Part shown: in pieces, positions 8,248 to 16,304 of the stretch
How the letters are laid out: each line of letters starts with the position of its first letter
How positions within the stretch are numbered: the stretch's first letter is position 1
From: Candidatus Gastranaerophilales bacterium
Lineage (GTDB): Bacteria > Cyanobacteriota > Vampirovibrionia > Gastranaerophilales > Gastranaerophilaceae
DNA: 57,178 bases
Direction of reading: 5' to 3'
Assembly (NCBI GenBank): GCA_944325145.1
Contig: CALYDL010000012.1
Location: 1-57,178, forward strand
The notes under the pieces: generated by a model
Databases searched by the model: none
The model's input: the letters and a program-made list of their open reading frames with translations, nothing else
Told to the model about the DNA's origin: nothing
Made by a program: the position numbers and the translations under genes

Positions 8248-8284
8248 ACATTAAAACATTTGCCTGATTTTTGGTTTTAAACAA

Positions 8285-8309
8285 TATGGTATATTTATGG
8301 TGTACCATA
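8285..8309 (+). promoter_or_regulatory. Dyad operator upstream of the DtxR-like regulator
   Basis: TATGGTA at 8285-8291 and TACCATA at 8303-8309 form a perfect 7-base inverted repeat with 11 bases between. It ends 10 bases before the start codon of the regulator at 8320. A second TATGGT sits inside. Position and symmetry suggest autoregulation. Confidence 0.55.
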
Positions 8310-8319
8310 GGAATTTAAA

Positions 8320-8826
8320 ATGGAAAAATTAACAAAAAGTTTGGAAAAATATTTATCTGTTATTTATTTTTTATCAAAAGAAAATAAAAAACTTTCGCCT
8401 AAAAATTTAGGGGAAATAACAGGCCACAACGCTGCAAGCGTTTTAGAATTTGTAAAAGGGCTTCAAAAAAAAGGTTATATTGAATATAAACCTTACAAAG
8501 GAATAACAATAACGGATTTAGGCAAGAAGTATGCAAAAGAAATTGAATTAAAAAAAGAAACTGTTTCAAAATTTTTTAATAAATTTCTTCTTTTAGATGG
8601 CGAAGAATTAAAAAATCAAACAGAAAAACTTGAATATTATATTGATGCAAATTTAATTGGAAGATTTAACCATTTTCTTGATTTTATAAGCTTTTGCCCT
8701 GCTGAAGTTCCAAGCTGGTTTGATGGCATTAAAAGCTATATGGAAAATGGAGAAATGTCTGAAAAATGCGCAAATTGCATTGAAGGTTGCTTAAGTAACA
8801 ATTTAAAACCAAAATGTAAAGGTTAA
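8320..8826 (+). CDS. DtxR/MntR-like regulator with Cys-rich tail
   Basis: A 168-residue protein with the N-terminal winged helix-turn-helix and dimerisation helices of the DtxR/MntR family (YLSVIYFLS, GEITGHNAASVLEFVKGLQKK). By eye, most classical metal ligands are changed. The MntR positions Asp8 and Glu11 correspond to Lys10 and Ser13, and the Glu-His pair is Glu105-Tyr106. The protein has no SH3-like domain. It ends instead with Cys126 and a cluster Cys150, Cys153, Cys157 and Cys166 (CANCIEGC core), which could hold an iron-sulfur centre or zinc. A dyad lies immediately upstream. It is followed 44 bases later by a 5'-nucleotidase-like gene. The sensed signal is unknown. Confidence 0.75.
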   Translation: MEKLTKSLEKYLSVIYFLSKENKKLSPKNLGEITGHNAASVLEFVKGLQKKGYIEYKPYKGITITDLGKKYAKEIELKKETVSKFFNKFLLLDGEELKNQTEKLEYYIDANLIGRFNHFLDFISFCPAEVPSWFDGIKSYMENGEMSEKCANCIEGCLSNNLKPKCKG

Positions 8827-8870
8827 TGATTACATAGGCAATTTTTTTTGTTCAGATGTTTTAGCTTTGT

Positions 8871-10616
8871 ATGATGAATTCAGGTTTAGTAAATCAAAGT
8901 TTTTCATATTTCCCTCAAAATGGGGCTAATCAAGCTGTTCAAACAAACCCCATTCAAAAAAGAACAAAGTTAAGCATTTTTTATATTAACGATATGCACG
9001 GCAATATTGATAATATGGCAGGCATGATTGCAGCATCAGATAAATTTGACCGTGAAACAGGAAAAGAAAATGTTGATACTCTAAAACTTTCTGCAGGAGA
9101 TAACTTTTCAGGCGGCGATGATAAGAAAAACCAAGTTGTAATCAACTTGTTAAATCGAATGGGAATAGACGCTTCAGCCGTTGGAAACCATGAATTTGAT
9201 TCAACCATAAGCACATTTTATAAATTCCTTCACCCTGAAAAAACAAAATTTTTAGCAGCAAACGCTAAAACTCCAAATGGTTCAGAATTTTATAAAAATG
9301 TTCAAAAATCAACCGTAATTGATGTAAATGGCAACAAATACGGTATTATCGGCTTATTGCCCTTTGATTTGGAAAAAGTGACAGGGGCAGACGATAAAAA
9401 AATGGAAGGCATAAGGCCTTATGACATAAATGAATCCGTTGCAATTGTAAATGAAGAAGCAAAAAAATTAACCGAACAAGGCGTAAATAAAATTATTTTG
9501 GTTTCTCACATAGGAAATGACAAAGATAAAGAAATTGCCCCAAAACTCCATGGGGTAGATGTTATAGTGGGCGGCCATTCCCATACGGAAGTAAAAGATA
9601 TTAAGGCAAATGAAAACTTATTTAATAACGCAGACAATAACCCCATAATCATTGTTCAAACAGGTGAAAATGCAAGAAATGTGGGCATTTTAGACGTTGA
9701 ATTTGATGAAAACGGCGTTCCTGTTACTGCTGAAAACAATTTGGTTCAAACAAGCCAAGATAAAAGCGTTGTTTTGAATTATATTAAAGATGCAGCTTTG
9801 GGGAAATCTCCAAAAGTCGCAATGTTAGAAGACGTTGACCCATTGCCTGTTAACAGAAGAATAACCCCTTGCGCTTGGACAAATTTAATGGCAGATGCAA
9901 TGAAAAACGAATTAAATGTTGACATTGCATTTATTAACGCAGCCAATACAAGAAAAGTTCCCCAAAAAGGAACGGTTGCTGAAAGGGATATATCAGAATC
10001 TACGCCCTTGAAAAACACTTTGCTTGTAAAACAAATGACAGAAAAAGAAATTGTGCAAGCAATAAAAGATTCTCTTCAAACAACAATGAATCACGAAACA
10101 GGCGAGCCCGGAATTTTGCACACATCAGGGTTAAGCTATACAGCTGATTCAAAAGGAAACTTAAAAGAACTTTATTTTGTAGATAAAAGCGGCAACAAAA
10201 CCCCAATTGATATAAATAACCCCTCAGATAAAGCATATAGAGTTTGCTACGACAGCTTTATTGCAAAAGGAACGGAATATCCTGTTTTTGTTCCTGAAAC
10301 TCAAACCCATAAAGAAATTGAACAAACTTTTGATTTTGATAAAGATAAATTATTGATTGATTACCTTCAAAAATTGCCAAATAAAGAAAATTTAACCGTT
10401 AAAGATGACGGCAGAATTAAAATTGTTGAAGAAGATGGTTCAATAAGAACAGTTGACAGTGCAAAAAAAGCAAACAACGAACCAAAACAAAATGAAGTGG
10501 CAAAAATGGCGGATGCTACACCAAAAGCTGCGCTTTTAACAAATTACAGCCCGCTTCTTTTATCCAGAATTGAAAACTTAAAATCAGCTGCTGCAATAAA
10601 CGGTTACAGCGCATAA
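8871..10616 (+). CDS. 5'-nucleotidase/UshA-like metallophosphoesterase
   Basis: A 581-residue two-domain enzyme of the 5'-nucleotidase/UDP-sugar hydrolase family. The calcineurin-like metal site is seen in YINDMHG (Asp41, His43), SAGDNFSGGD, GNHEFD and VIVGGHSH. The C-terminal 5'-nucleotidase substrate domain follows from roughly residue 320. Relatives release phosphate from nucleotides or 2',3'-cyclic nucleotides, usually outside the cytoplasm. Here no Sec signal peptide is seen. Instead there is an Asn/Gln-rich leader containing NQSFSYFPQNG, perhaps a weak version of the shared N-terminal motif. The C-terminal 60 residues are Lys/Asn-rich. It converges with a TPR gene only 6 bases away. Confidence 0.88.
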   Translation: MMNSGLVNQSFSYFPQNGANQAVQTNPIQKRTKLSIFYINDMHGNIDNMAGMIAASDKFDRETGKENVDTLKLSAGDNFSGGDDKKNQVVINLLNRMGIDASAVGNHEFDSTISTFYKFLHPEKTKFLAANAKTPNGSEFYKNVQKSTVIDVNGNKYGIIGLLPFDLEKVTGADDKKMEGIRPYDINESVAIVNEEAKKLTEQGVNKIILVSHIGNDKDKEIAPKLHGVDVIVGGHSHTEVKDIKANENLFNNADNNPIIIVQTGENARNVGILDVEFDENGVPVTAENNLVQTSQDKSVVLNYIKDAALGKSPKVAMLEDVDPLPVNRRITPCAWTNLMADAMKNELNVDIAFINAANTRKVPQKGTVAERDISESTPLKNTLLVKQMTEKEIVQAIKDSLQTTMNHETGEPGILHTSGLSYTADSKGNLKELYFVDKSGNKTPIDINNPSDKAYRVCYDSFIAKGTEYPVFVPETQTHKEIEQTFDFDKDKLLIDYLQKLPNKENLTVKDDGRIKIVEEDGSIRTVDSAKKANNEPKQNEVAKMADATPKAALLTNYSPLLLSRIENLKSAAAINGYSA

Positions 10617-10622
10617 AAAAGC

Positions 10623-12218
10623 CTAGCTTAATGAATTTGCCCTTCTTAACCTTGCAAGCCTTTGGTATTCTTTTGATTTAAGCATAAGGGCATATGATTT
10701 TTGCTTGTTTCCTTTTTTATCCATTAAGGCAGATGCTTCCATATAATTTTGAGCTAAAGTTTCATAATCATCTTGAACAAGTTCTTCTTGTGCAAGTGTT
10801 GCATAAACTTGCAGGGCTTTTTTGTCTTCGCCTACATATCTGTAATTTTCGGCTGCTTCCATATAGGTTTTTGCAATAATTTTAGGGTTGTTCGTTTCTT
10901 TAGCAGATTCAAGAGCTAAATCGTTAAAGCTTTCAGTGCTTTGAATATCATAAATGCTTGCAAAAAGTGAAGCTAAACACCTTAGTGCTTTTGTTTTGCC
11001 TTGCGGGTTTTGAACTTCTTCAGAATCTTCAATTGCTAAAGAATATTGATCTATCGCAGGGTCAATTTGAACGTAATCATCATAAATATTGCCCATTTTA
11101 ATTCTTGCTTGCGCCCTTAGGTTGCCATCTGTTGATTTTGTTGCTTTATGATAATCAATTAAGGCTAATTCAGGATAATCAAAAGAATCAAAAATTTTTG
11201 CCCTTTCAAAATAAATTGCAGATTTTAAATTAACGTTTTCTGTGCCTTCAATTAAGCTTAAGGCTTCATCATAAAGTTTTAAGGTTGAATAAATGTCGCC
11301 GCCTTCTTCAAAAACGGCTTTTCCTTGCAATAAAACTTCTTTTGCAAGCTCGTCATTTTCTGTAATTGAACTGTATGGCGAAACAGGTTCAGCCTGAACT
11401 TCCGCCTCATCAAGGTATTGTTCGGGGTAATAATCAATTTGTTCAACCGCCTGAATTGGGGTTGAATCAATTGTATAAATAGGTTCATTTGGCGCTTCTA
11501 TTCCATAAGATGTTTCAATATAGCTATCTTCAGCTAAATAATTGTAAGTTTCATCCGCTTGCCCTTCTTGAATTTGGGGTTCATAAACCGTTTCTTTTTG
11601 AATTGGCGAAGAAAAACTAACCGTATCTTCCGCTAATGGTTTAATACCGCTTGCATGAGGGGTTACTTGTGCTTGGCTAAATTGTTCAGCTGCCTGTGCT
11701 TGTTTTTTTTCCGGAATTTTAACCCTAAATTCTTCGTTTACTTCATTTGGGTCTGCCTTTAAATTAATATTTTGCAAAAATAAAGCATCAACCCAATCTT
11801 GCACAACTCTGGATGGCTTTTTTAAGCTGTCTTGAATGTATTTATCCGTTATTCTTGCAGCATTTTTAAGATTAGATAGCACAATTTCACGGGAAGGGTC
11901 AGCCTTTTCGCTTTCTTTTCCAACCAAACCCAAATATTGTTCAACTTCACTAACTACATTATCAGGGGAATTAATAGCAGAAATTGTACTTCTAAAATCT
12001 TGAAGTATTTGAGAGATATTAACTTGGTTTTTTGTATAATCTATTGCAACTTTGTTGCCGTTTGGAAATCTTCTTTGATTGGGGTTTTCATCAGAAGAAA
12101 CAGGCTTTTTATATTGCGATTGTTCATTTTCATCTATTGCACCTTTAGTACCCTCACTATTGTTTGGGTACTTTCTGTAATGAATATTTACAGGGTTTAT
12201 TAAATTATAGTTGAACAA
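10623..12218 (-). CDS. TPR-repeat protein with low-complexity linker
   Basis: A 531-residue protein. Residues up to about 160 are mostly polar with no recognised domain. Residues 160-290 form a Gln/Glu/Pro/Tyr-rich low-complexity linker. The C-terminal 240 residues contain about five tetratricopeptide-type helical pairs (AIYFERAKIFDSFDYPELALIDYHKA is the clearest region), ending in a basic tail. There is no signal peptide and no transmembrane segment. TPR proteins are scaffolds, so this may assemble a complex, but no partner can be named. It converges on the 5'-nucleotidase-like gene. Confidence 0.75.
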   Translation of the reverse strand: MFNYNLINPVNIHYRKYPNNSEGTKGAIDENEQSQYKKPVSSDENPNQRRFPNGNKVAIDYTKNQVNISQILQDFRSTISAINSPDNVVSEVEQYLGLVGKESEKADPSREIVLSNLKNAARITDKYIQDSLKKPSRVVQDWVDALFLQNINLKADPNEVNEEFRVKIPEKKQAQAAEQFSQAQVTPHASGIKPLAEDTVSFSSPIQKETVYEPQIQEGQADETYNYLAEDSYIETSYGIEAPNEPIYTIDSTPIQAVEQIDYYPEQYLDEAEVQAEPVSPYSSITENDELAKEVLLQGKAVFEEGGDIYSTLKLYDEALSLIEGTENVNLKSAIYFERAKIFDSFDYPELALIDYHKATKSTDGNLRAQARIKMGNIYDDYVQIDPAIDQYSLAIEDSEEVQNPQGKTKALRCLASLFASIYDIQSTESFNDLALESAKETNNPKIIAKTYMEAAENYRYVGEDKKALQVYATLAQEELVQDDYETLAQNYMEASALMDKKGNKQKSYALMLKSKEYQRLARLRRANSLS

Positions 12219-12350
12219 TTTATATCCTTTTTAAGGCAATTAAAACCTATTCTCCCATACAAAGAAGTATAGCTTGATTTACCTTTCCTTTATTCATTCA
12301 AACGACCGATTTTTTTGAATTCTTACTAATATGGTTAATGATTTTTGCCG

Positions 12351-12356
12351 TAAAAT
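12351..12356 (+). promoter_or_regulatory. Probable leaderless -10 element of spmA
   Basis: TAAAAT ends 7 bases before the spmA ATG, which places the transcript start at or next to the start codon. No Shine-Dalgarno is present and no good -35 is seen. Confidence 0.4.
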
Positions 12357-12363
12357 CAAATAA

Positions 12364-12945
12364 ATGAATTATATCTTTGTATTTTTAATTTTAATATCAA
12401 TAATAACTGCAATTTACACAGGGAAAATTGAAGAAGTTACAAACGAACTTTTAAACGCCTCTCAAAGAGCAGTTCAAGTTTCAATAGGGCTGATAGGCAT
12501 TATGGCCTTTTGGCTTGGCATTGCAAAAATTGCACAAAAATCAGGGTTAATTAATTTAATTTCAAAATTAATATCCCCTATTTTAAAATTGATTTTTAAT
12601 GAACTGCCAAAAAATTCCCCTGCATTTTCAAACATTGCGCTTAATATAACAGCAAATGCTCTTGGCCTGTCAAACGCTGCAACGCCTTTTGGAATTAAAG
12701 CAATGAAAGATATTAAAAAAGAAGAAAATAAAGGCGACATTGCAACAAATTCCATGTGCATTTTTCTTGCAATGAATACGGCGGGTTTTCAAATTGTTCC
12801 TGCAACCGTTCTTGCAATTTTAATTGCAGCGGGCGCTAAAAACCCAACGGAAATTATTCTTCCAACCTTCATTGTAACTTTATCATCTTTTATTTTTGCA
12901 ATTGTTGTAGCAAAAATTTTGGCTAAAATATGGAGAAAAACTTAA
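12364..12945 (+). CDS. spmA: Spore maturation protein A homologue (nucleoside-recognition fold)
   Basis: A 193-residue membrane protein matching SpmA of the nucleoside-recognition/gate domain family. Signature segments are GLIGIMAFWLGIAKIAQKSG, NITANALGLSNAATPFGIKAM and MCIFLAMNTAGFQIVPATV. In Bacillus SpmA and SpmB act in spore core dehydration, but the pair also occurs in many non-sporulating bacteria, where its role is unknown. Nothing else in the window suggests sporulation. Its stop codon is followed directly by the spmB ATG, so they are an operon. TAAAAT lies 7 bases before the ATG with no Shine-Dalgarno, suggesting a leaderless mRNA. Confidence 0.9.
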   Translation: MNYIFVFLILISIITAIYTGKIEEVTNELLNASQRAVQVSIGLIGIMAFWLGIAKIAQKSGLINLISKLISPILKLIFNELPKNSPAFSNIALNITANALGLSNAATPFGIKAMKDIKKEENKGDIATNSMCIFLAMNTAGFQIVPATVLAILIAAGAKNPTEIILPTFIVTLSSFIFAIVVAKILAKIWRKT

Positions 12946-13479
12946 ATGAAAGAATTTTTAAGCTATCTTTCCATAATGATAATTCCCATATTAATTTCTG
13001 TTATTTTAATTTATGGAATATATAAAAAAACACCCTGCTATGAAGTTTTTGTAGATGGCGCAAAAGAAGGGCTTTTTGTTGCAATAAAAATTTTACCTTA
13101 TTTAATTGCAATAATTGTTTCAATTTCAATGTTCAGAGCATCTGGCGCTATTGAAATTTTATCAAACCTTTTAGCAAAACCGCTTCATTATTTTAATATA
13201 CCAACTGAAACCCTTCCTGTTATGATAACCCGTTCAATGTCAGGAAGTGCAACATTAGGAATTTTATCAGACATAGTAAATGCAACGGGCGCTGATTCAT
13301 ACGCTTCAAAATTAGGAGCTGTTATTGTGGGAAGTTCTGAAACAACATTTTATGTTTTAGCGGTTTATTTTGGCGCAGTTGGAATTAAAAAAATAAGATT
13401 TGCACTATTAGCAGGCCTTATGGCAGATTTATTCGGAATTATTGCAGCAATTTTTGTTTGCAGATATTTTTTTAATTAG
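12946..13479 (+). CDS. spmB: Spore maturation protein B homologue
   Basis: A 177-residue membrane protein of the SpmB family. Characteristic segments are FVDGAKEGLFVAIKILPYLI, PTETLPVMITRSMSGSATLG and GSSETTFYVLAVYFGAVGI. It starts in the base after the spmA stop codon, so the two are translated from one message and presumably form a complex. A nucleoside or small-molecule transport role has been proposed for the wider family, but the function outside sporulation is not established. Confidence 0.9.
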   Translation: MKEFLSYLSIMIIPILISVILIYGIYKKTPCYEVFVDGAKEGLFVAIKILPYLIAIIVSISMFRASGAIEILSNLLAKPLHYFNIPTETLPVMITRSMSGSATLGILSDIVNATGADSYASKLGAVIVGSSETTFYVLAVYFGAVGIKKIRFALLAGLMADLFGIIAAIFVCRYFFN

Positions 13480-13540
13480 CCTGTTCAAAATTATTTTTCA
13501 CAAGGTTTAATTAAATTACCACAAGAAGAAAGGCTAAAAA

Positions 13541-14086
13541 ATGAACATTAACGGCTTAAACAATTCTCCGAGTTTTTCAGCACTTTATGTTAATAAAGAA
13601 GGAATGGGAGAAACAGCATCATATCTTACAGATTCGCTTTCAAGACAATTGGATTACGAAAAAGATGTAGATAAACTTGATAAAATGGGCGTTGATGTTG
13701 TTATTATTAAAGACCCAAAAAATGCAGAGGACAGAGCAAAAATTGTTTTTGCAGATTCTAATAACAATTTATATAAAATAAACGGCAAAGACCACATAAA
13801 AACAGGCAAAACTTATGATATAGGTTTAAGAGAATCATATTATGATGATAACTGCGAAGGCGTTATGGATGCAATAAAAGGCATTTTAAGAGGAACAATT
13901 AAAGATAAAACAACAAGACCTACAAATACTCAAAAAGAACTTCTTTCAGCGTTTCCAATCAGAGATAACGTTTTAGCAAATAAAAAACCATACGACAATC
14001 TTGAAATTGATTTTTCAGATATAGACCCGGATTATAACGACCCCGATTGGCAAAGATACGCAGCTTCAATTGATTTTGAGGCCTAA
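13541..14086 (+). CDS. Protein with N-terminal PSFSA motif, unknown
   Basis: A 181-residue soluble protein that I do not recognise. It starts MNINGLNNSPSFSALYVNK, which fits the shared Asn-rich leader plus Phe motif. After that come a helical stretch (SYLTDSLSRQLDYEKDVDKL), an alternating beta-like region (VDVVIIKDP, KIVFADSNNNLYKING) and an acidic C-terminus rich in Asp and Tyr. The start is supported by AGAAAGG upstream. It follows spmB by 61 bases and ends at a strong bidirectional terminator shared with ftsZ. Confidence 0.75.
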   Translation: MNINGLNNSPSFSALYVNKEGMGETASYLTDSLSRQLDYEKDVDKLDKMGVDVVIIKDPKNAEDRAKIVFADSNNNLYKINGKDHIKTGKTYDIGLRESYYDDNCEGVMDAIKGILRGTIKDKTTRPTNTQKELLSAFPIRDNVLANKKPYDNLEIDFSDIDPDYNDPDWQRYAASIDFEA

Positions 14087-14100
14087 TTTATAAATAAAAA

Positions 14101-14135
14101 AAATAACTCCTGAATTTCAGGAGTTATTTTTTTAT
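14101..14135. terminator. Bidirectional terminator between 13541 gene and ftsZ
   Basis: AAATAACTCCTG and CAGGAGTTATTT pair perfectly around a 5-base loop, with A and T runs on either side. It serves the convergent genes on both strands. Confidence 0.9.
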
Positions 14136-14148
14136 AATTAAATTCTAT

Positions 14149-15324
14149 CTATCTTTTTGGATTTAAAAATTCGGGGATATCCAATAAACCGCCTGTTGAA
14201 GGTTCCGGTTTATTTATTGGCTGATTGAAGCTTTGAGTAGATGTTTGTTTTGGCCCCATATCAGTAAATGATAAACCGCCTGAGAAAATATCCGCAGCGT
14301 TTATTTTCTTTTCTTGAGCTTTTGGAGGTTCGTTGCCTTTTAATTGGAAACCTGTTGCAATAACCGTAATTTGGATTTCACCTTGAATTCTATCATCAAT
14401 AACAGAACCGAAGATAACTTCCGCATTATCTGAAACTGCATCATGGATAACGCTTGCAGCTTCATTAACTTCATGCAAGGTCATATCAGGGCCGCCTGAA
14501 ACGTTCATAATAATACCGGTTGCACCGTTAATTGAAGTTTCAAGAAGTTTTGAATTAATTGCAAGTTTAGCAGCCTCCATTGCTCTGCCTTCGCCTGAAG
14601 CTTTACCGATACCCATTAATGCAGAACCTGAAGCTTGCATTACTGTCCTAACATCTGCAAAGTCAACGTTAATTAACCCCGGGATAACGATAATATCTGA
14701 AATGCCTTGAACACCTCTTAAAAGAACTTCGTCAACTACAAGGAAGGCATCTCTCATTGTTGTTCTTCTTTCAACAACTTCAATTAATTTGTCGTTTGGA
14801 ATAACAATTAAGGCGTCAACGCTTTCTTTTAATTTTTCCAAACCTGCAATTGCTTGGCTCATACGTTTTTTGCCTTCAAAACCAAAAGGCTTTGTAACAA
14901 CGCCAATTGTAAGAGCGCCCAATTCTTTTGCAATTTTAGCAACAACAGGAGCAGCGCCTGTGCCCGTACCACCGCCCATGCCGGCTGTAACAAACACCAT
15001 ATCGGAACCATCAAGCGCTACCAATAAATCTTCTCTTGATTCTTCTGCTGCTTTTTCACCAACTGAAGGGTCACCGCCTGCACCAAGGCCTGCCGTTAAT
15101 TTAGCACCCAATTGAATTTTCTTTGGAGCTGATGACATTTCAAGAACTTGAGCATCTGTGTTCATTGCCCAAAATTCAACACCCGATAAACCGGATGAAA
15201 TCATTCTGTTAACTGCGTTGCCGCCACCGCCGCCAACGCCTACAACCTTTATATTTGCTTGGTTTGAGTATCTGTCAAATTCACTTGATTTTCTATTAAA
15301 GCTGTCTAGTCTAAACTTTTCCAC
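14149..15324 (-). CDS. ftsZ: Cell division protein FtsZ
   Basis: FtsZ is the tubulin-like GTPase that forms the cytokinetic ring. The 391-residue protein shows the T1 loop [19 protein letters not shown], the tubulin signature [12 protein letters not shown] and the T7 catalytic region [11 protein letters not shown]. After a short, variable linker it ends with [10 protein letters not shown], the C-terminal peptide that binds FtsA, ZipA or SepF in other bacteria. It is monocistronic here, not next to ftsA or ftsQ, and is separated from its neighbour by a bidirectional terminator. Confidence 0.98.
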   Translation of the reverse strand: MEKFRLDSFNRKSSEFDRYSNQANIKVVGVGGGGGNAVNRMISSGLSGVEFWAMNTDAQVLEMSSAPKKIQLGAKLTAGLGAGGDPSVGEKAAEESREDLLVALDGSDMVFVTAGMGGGTGTGAAPVVAKIAKELGALTIGVVTKPFGFEGKKRMSQAIAGLEKLKESVDALIVIPNDKLIEVVERRTTMRDAFLVVDEVLLRGVQGISDIIVIPGLINVDFADVRTVMQASGSALMGIGKASGEGRAMEAAKLAINSKLLETSINGATGIIMNVSGGPDMTLHEVNEAASVIHDAVSDNAEVIFGSVIDDRIQGEIQITVIATGFQLKGNEPPKAQEKKINAADIFSGGLSFTDMGPKQTSTQSFNQPINKPEPSTGGLLDIPEFLNPKR

Positions 15325-15494
15325 TTTTATTGGTCCTCTTTTCTTATTGGTTCCTTTGATAATACAATACTTAAAAATTTTTTTAAAGTAAAGTAATTAT
15401 GAATATTATGCTTAAACTTTCACAACAATTCAAATAGTTAATACAACTTAACGAAAATTTAACAACTTTTTTTATTCAGACGTTTTAAAAAAGT

Positions 15495-16304
15495 ATGAAA
15501 ATTTTTGGCATTAATAACAGTTATAATTCCCCATTATTTGGCTCAAGAAAACAAGAAATAAGAGAAGCGGACAAACTGCAAAGAAAAGCAAGAGCCGAAT
15601 TTCCAATGCTAAGCCAATCTTATGCAGATGATATTTATCTTTCAAACAGATATGGTTCTAAAAACCAAAGCCGTTTAGAAAGAATAACAGATATGATGTA
15701 TAAAAAAATCAAACTGATGAGAGAAATGGCGGAATTTCCAAGCTATTATAAAATTGATATCCCCGAAGAAGAAAAAAGTATTCCATACATTGTCAACTTA
15801 AATATGATAAGGCAATTAAAACTCGGCAACTGCAAAGAAAACGCAATGGCAGCAATGGCTGTTTTAACCGCAAACGGTTATTTTAACAGCGATAGAGTTG
15901 AATTAATGTATAAAATGGATTTTATTAACAAAAAAACAGGGGAACTTGAAGCAAGAAAATTGTATCCTATGGATCATTCCTTTGTTATAACAGATATGCA
16001 AAAAGGAAACAAAAAGGGCGAACAAAACTATGTAATTGACCCTTGGCTTGGCTTTGCAGATGGCAAAGAAGGCGCAATTGCAAGATTTAAAGAAATTTAT
16101 AAAAAAAGAGATTATTTTGAAGCGGAATCTTTTATGAGAAATATGTTCCGCTGCGATAAAAGGCTTTCAAGGGAAGAATTAGAAGAACAATATGAAATAA
16201 GAACAGGTTTTTATTTCAAAAAAACAGAACCCGATATGACAAGAGAACAAAAAGAATATTTAGGGCTCTATGCAAGAGAAGTTTATAAAAATATGTCAGT
16301 TTAA
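15495..16304 (+). CDS. Probable papain/transglutaminase-like cysteine hydrolase with FGS motif
   Basis: A 269-residue protein starting MKIFGINNSYNSPLFGSRKQ, a clear form of the shared N-terminal motif. The middle has a pattern typical of a Cys-His-Asp catalytic site. Cys113 is in KLGNCKENAMAAMAVL at the head of a helix, His161 is in MDHSFVITD, and Asp182 is in YVIDPW. Gln107 lies six residues before the Cys, as the oxyanion Gln does in papain. The same layout occurs in C58-like and related effector proteases and deamidases. The assignment is from motif spacing only. No Sec signal peptide. It overlaps the 3' end of radA by 9 bases. Confidence 0.65.
   Translation: MKIFGINNSYNSPLFGSRKQEIREADKLQRKARAEFPMLSQSYADDIYLSNRYGSKNQSRLERITDMMYKKIKLMREMAEFPSYYKIDIPEEEKSIPYIVNLNMIRQLKLGNCKENAMAAMAVLTANGYFNSDRVELMYKMDFINKKTGELEARKLYPMDHSFVITDMQKGNKKGEQNYVIDPWLGFADGKEGAIARFKEIYKKRDYFEAESFMRNMFRCDKRLSREELEEQYEIRTGFYFKKTEPDMTREQKEYLGLYAREVYKNMSV

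Noticed and set aside
8320-8826. Standard iron- or manganese-dependent DtxR/MntR
   Set aside because: Most ligand positions appear substituted and the C-terminal domain is missing, so the normal metal response cannot be assumed.
12364-13479. Evidence for sporulation from spmA and spmB
   Set aside because: The pair is common in non-spore-formers, and no other sporulation gene is present in the window.
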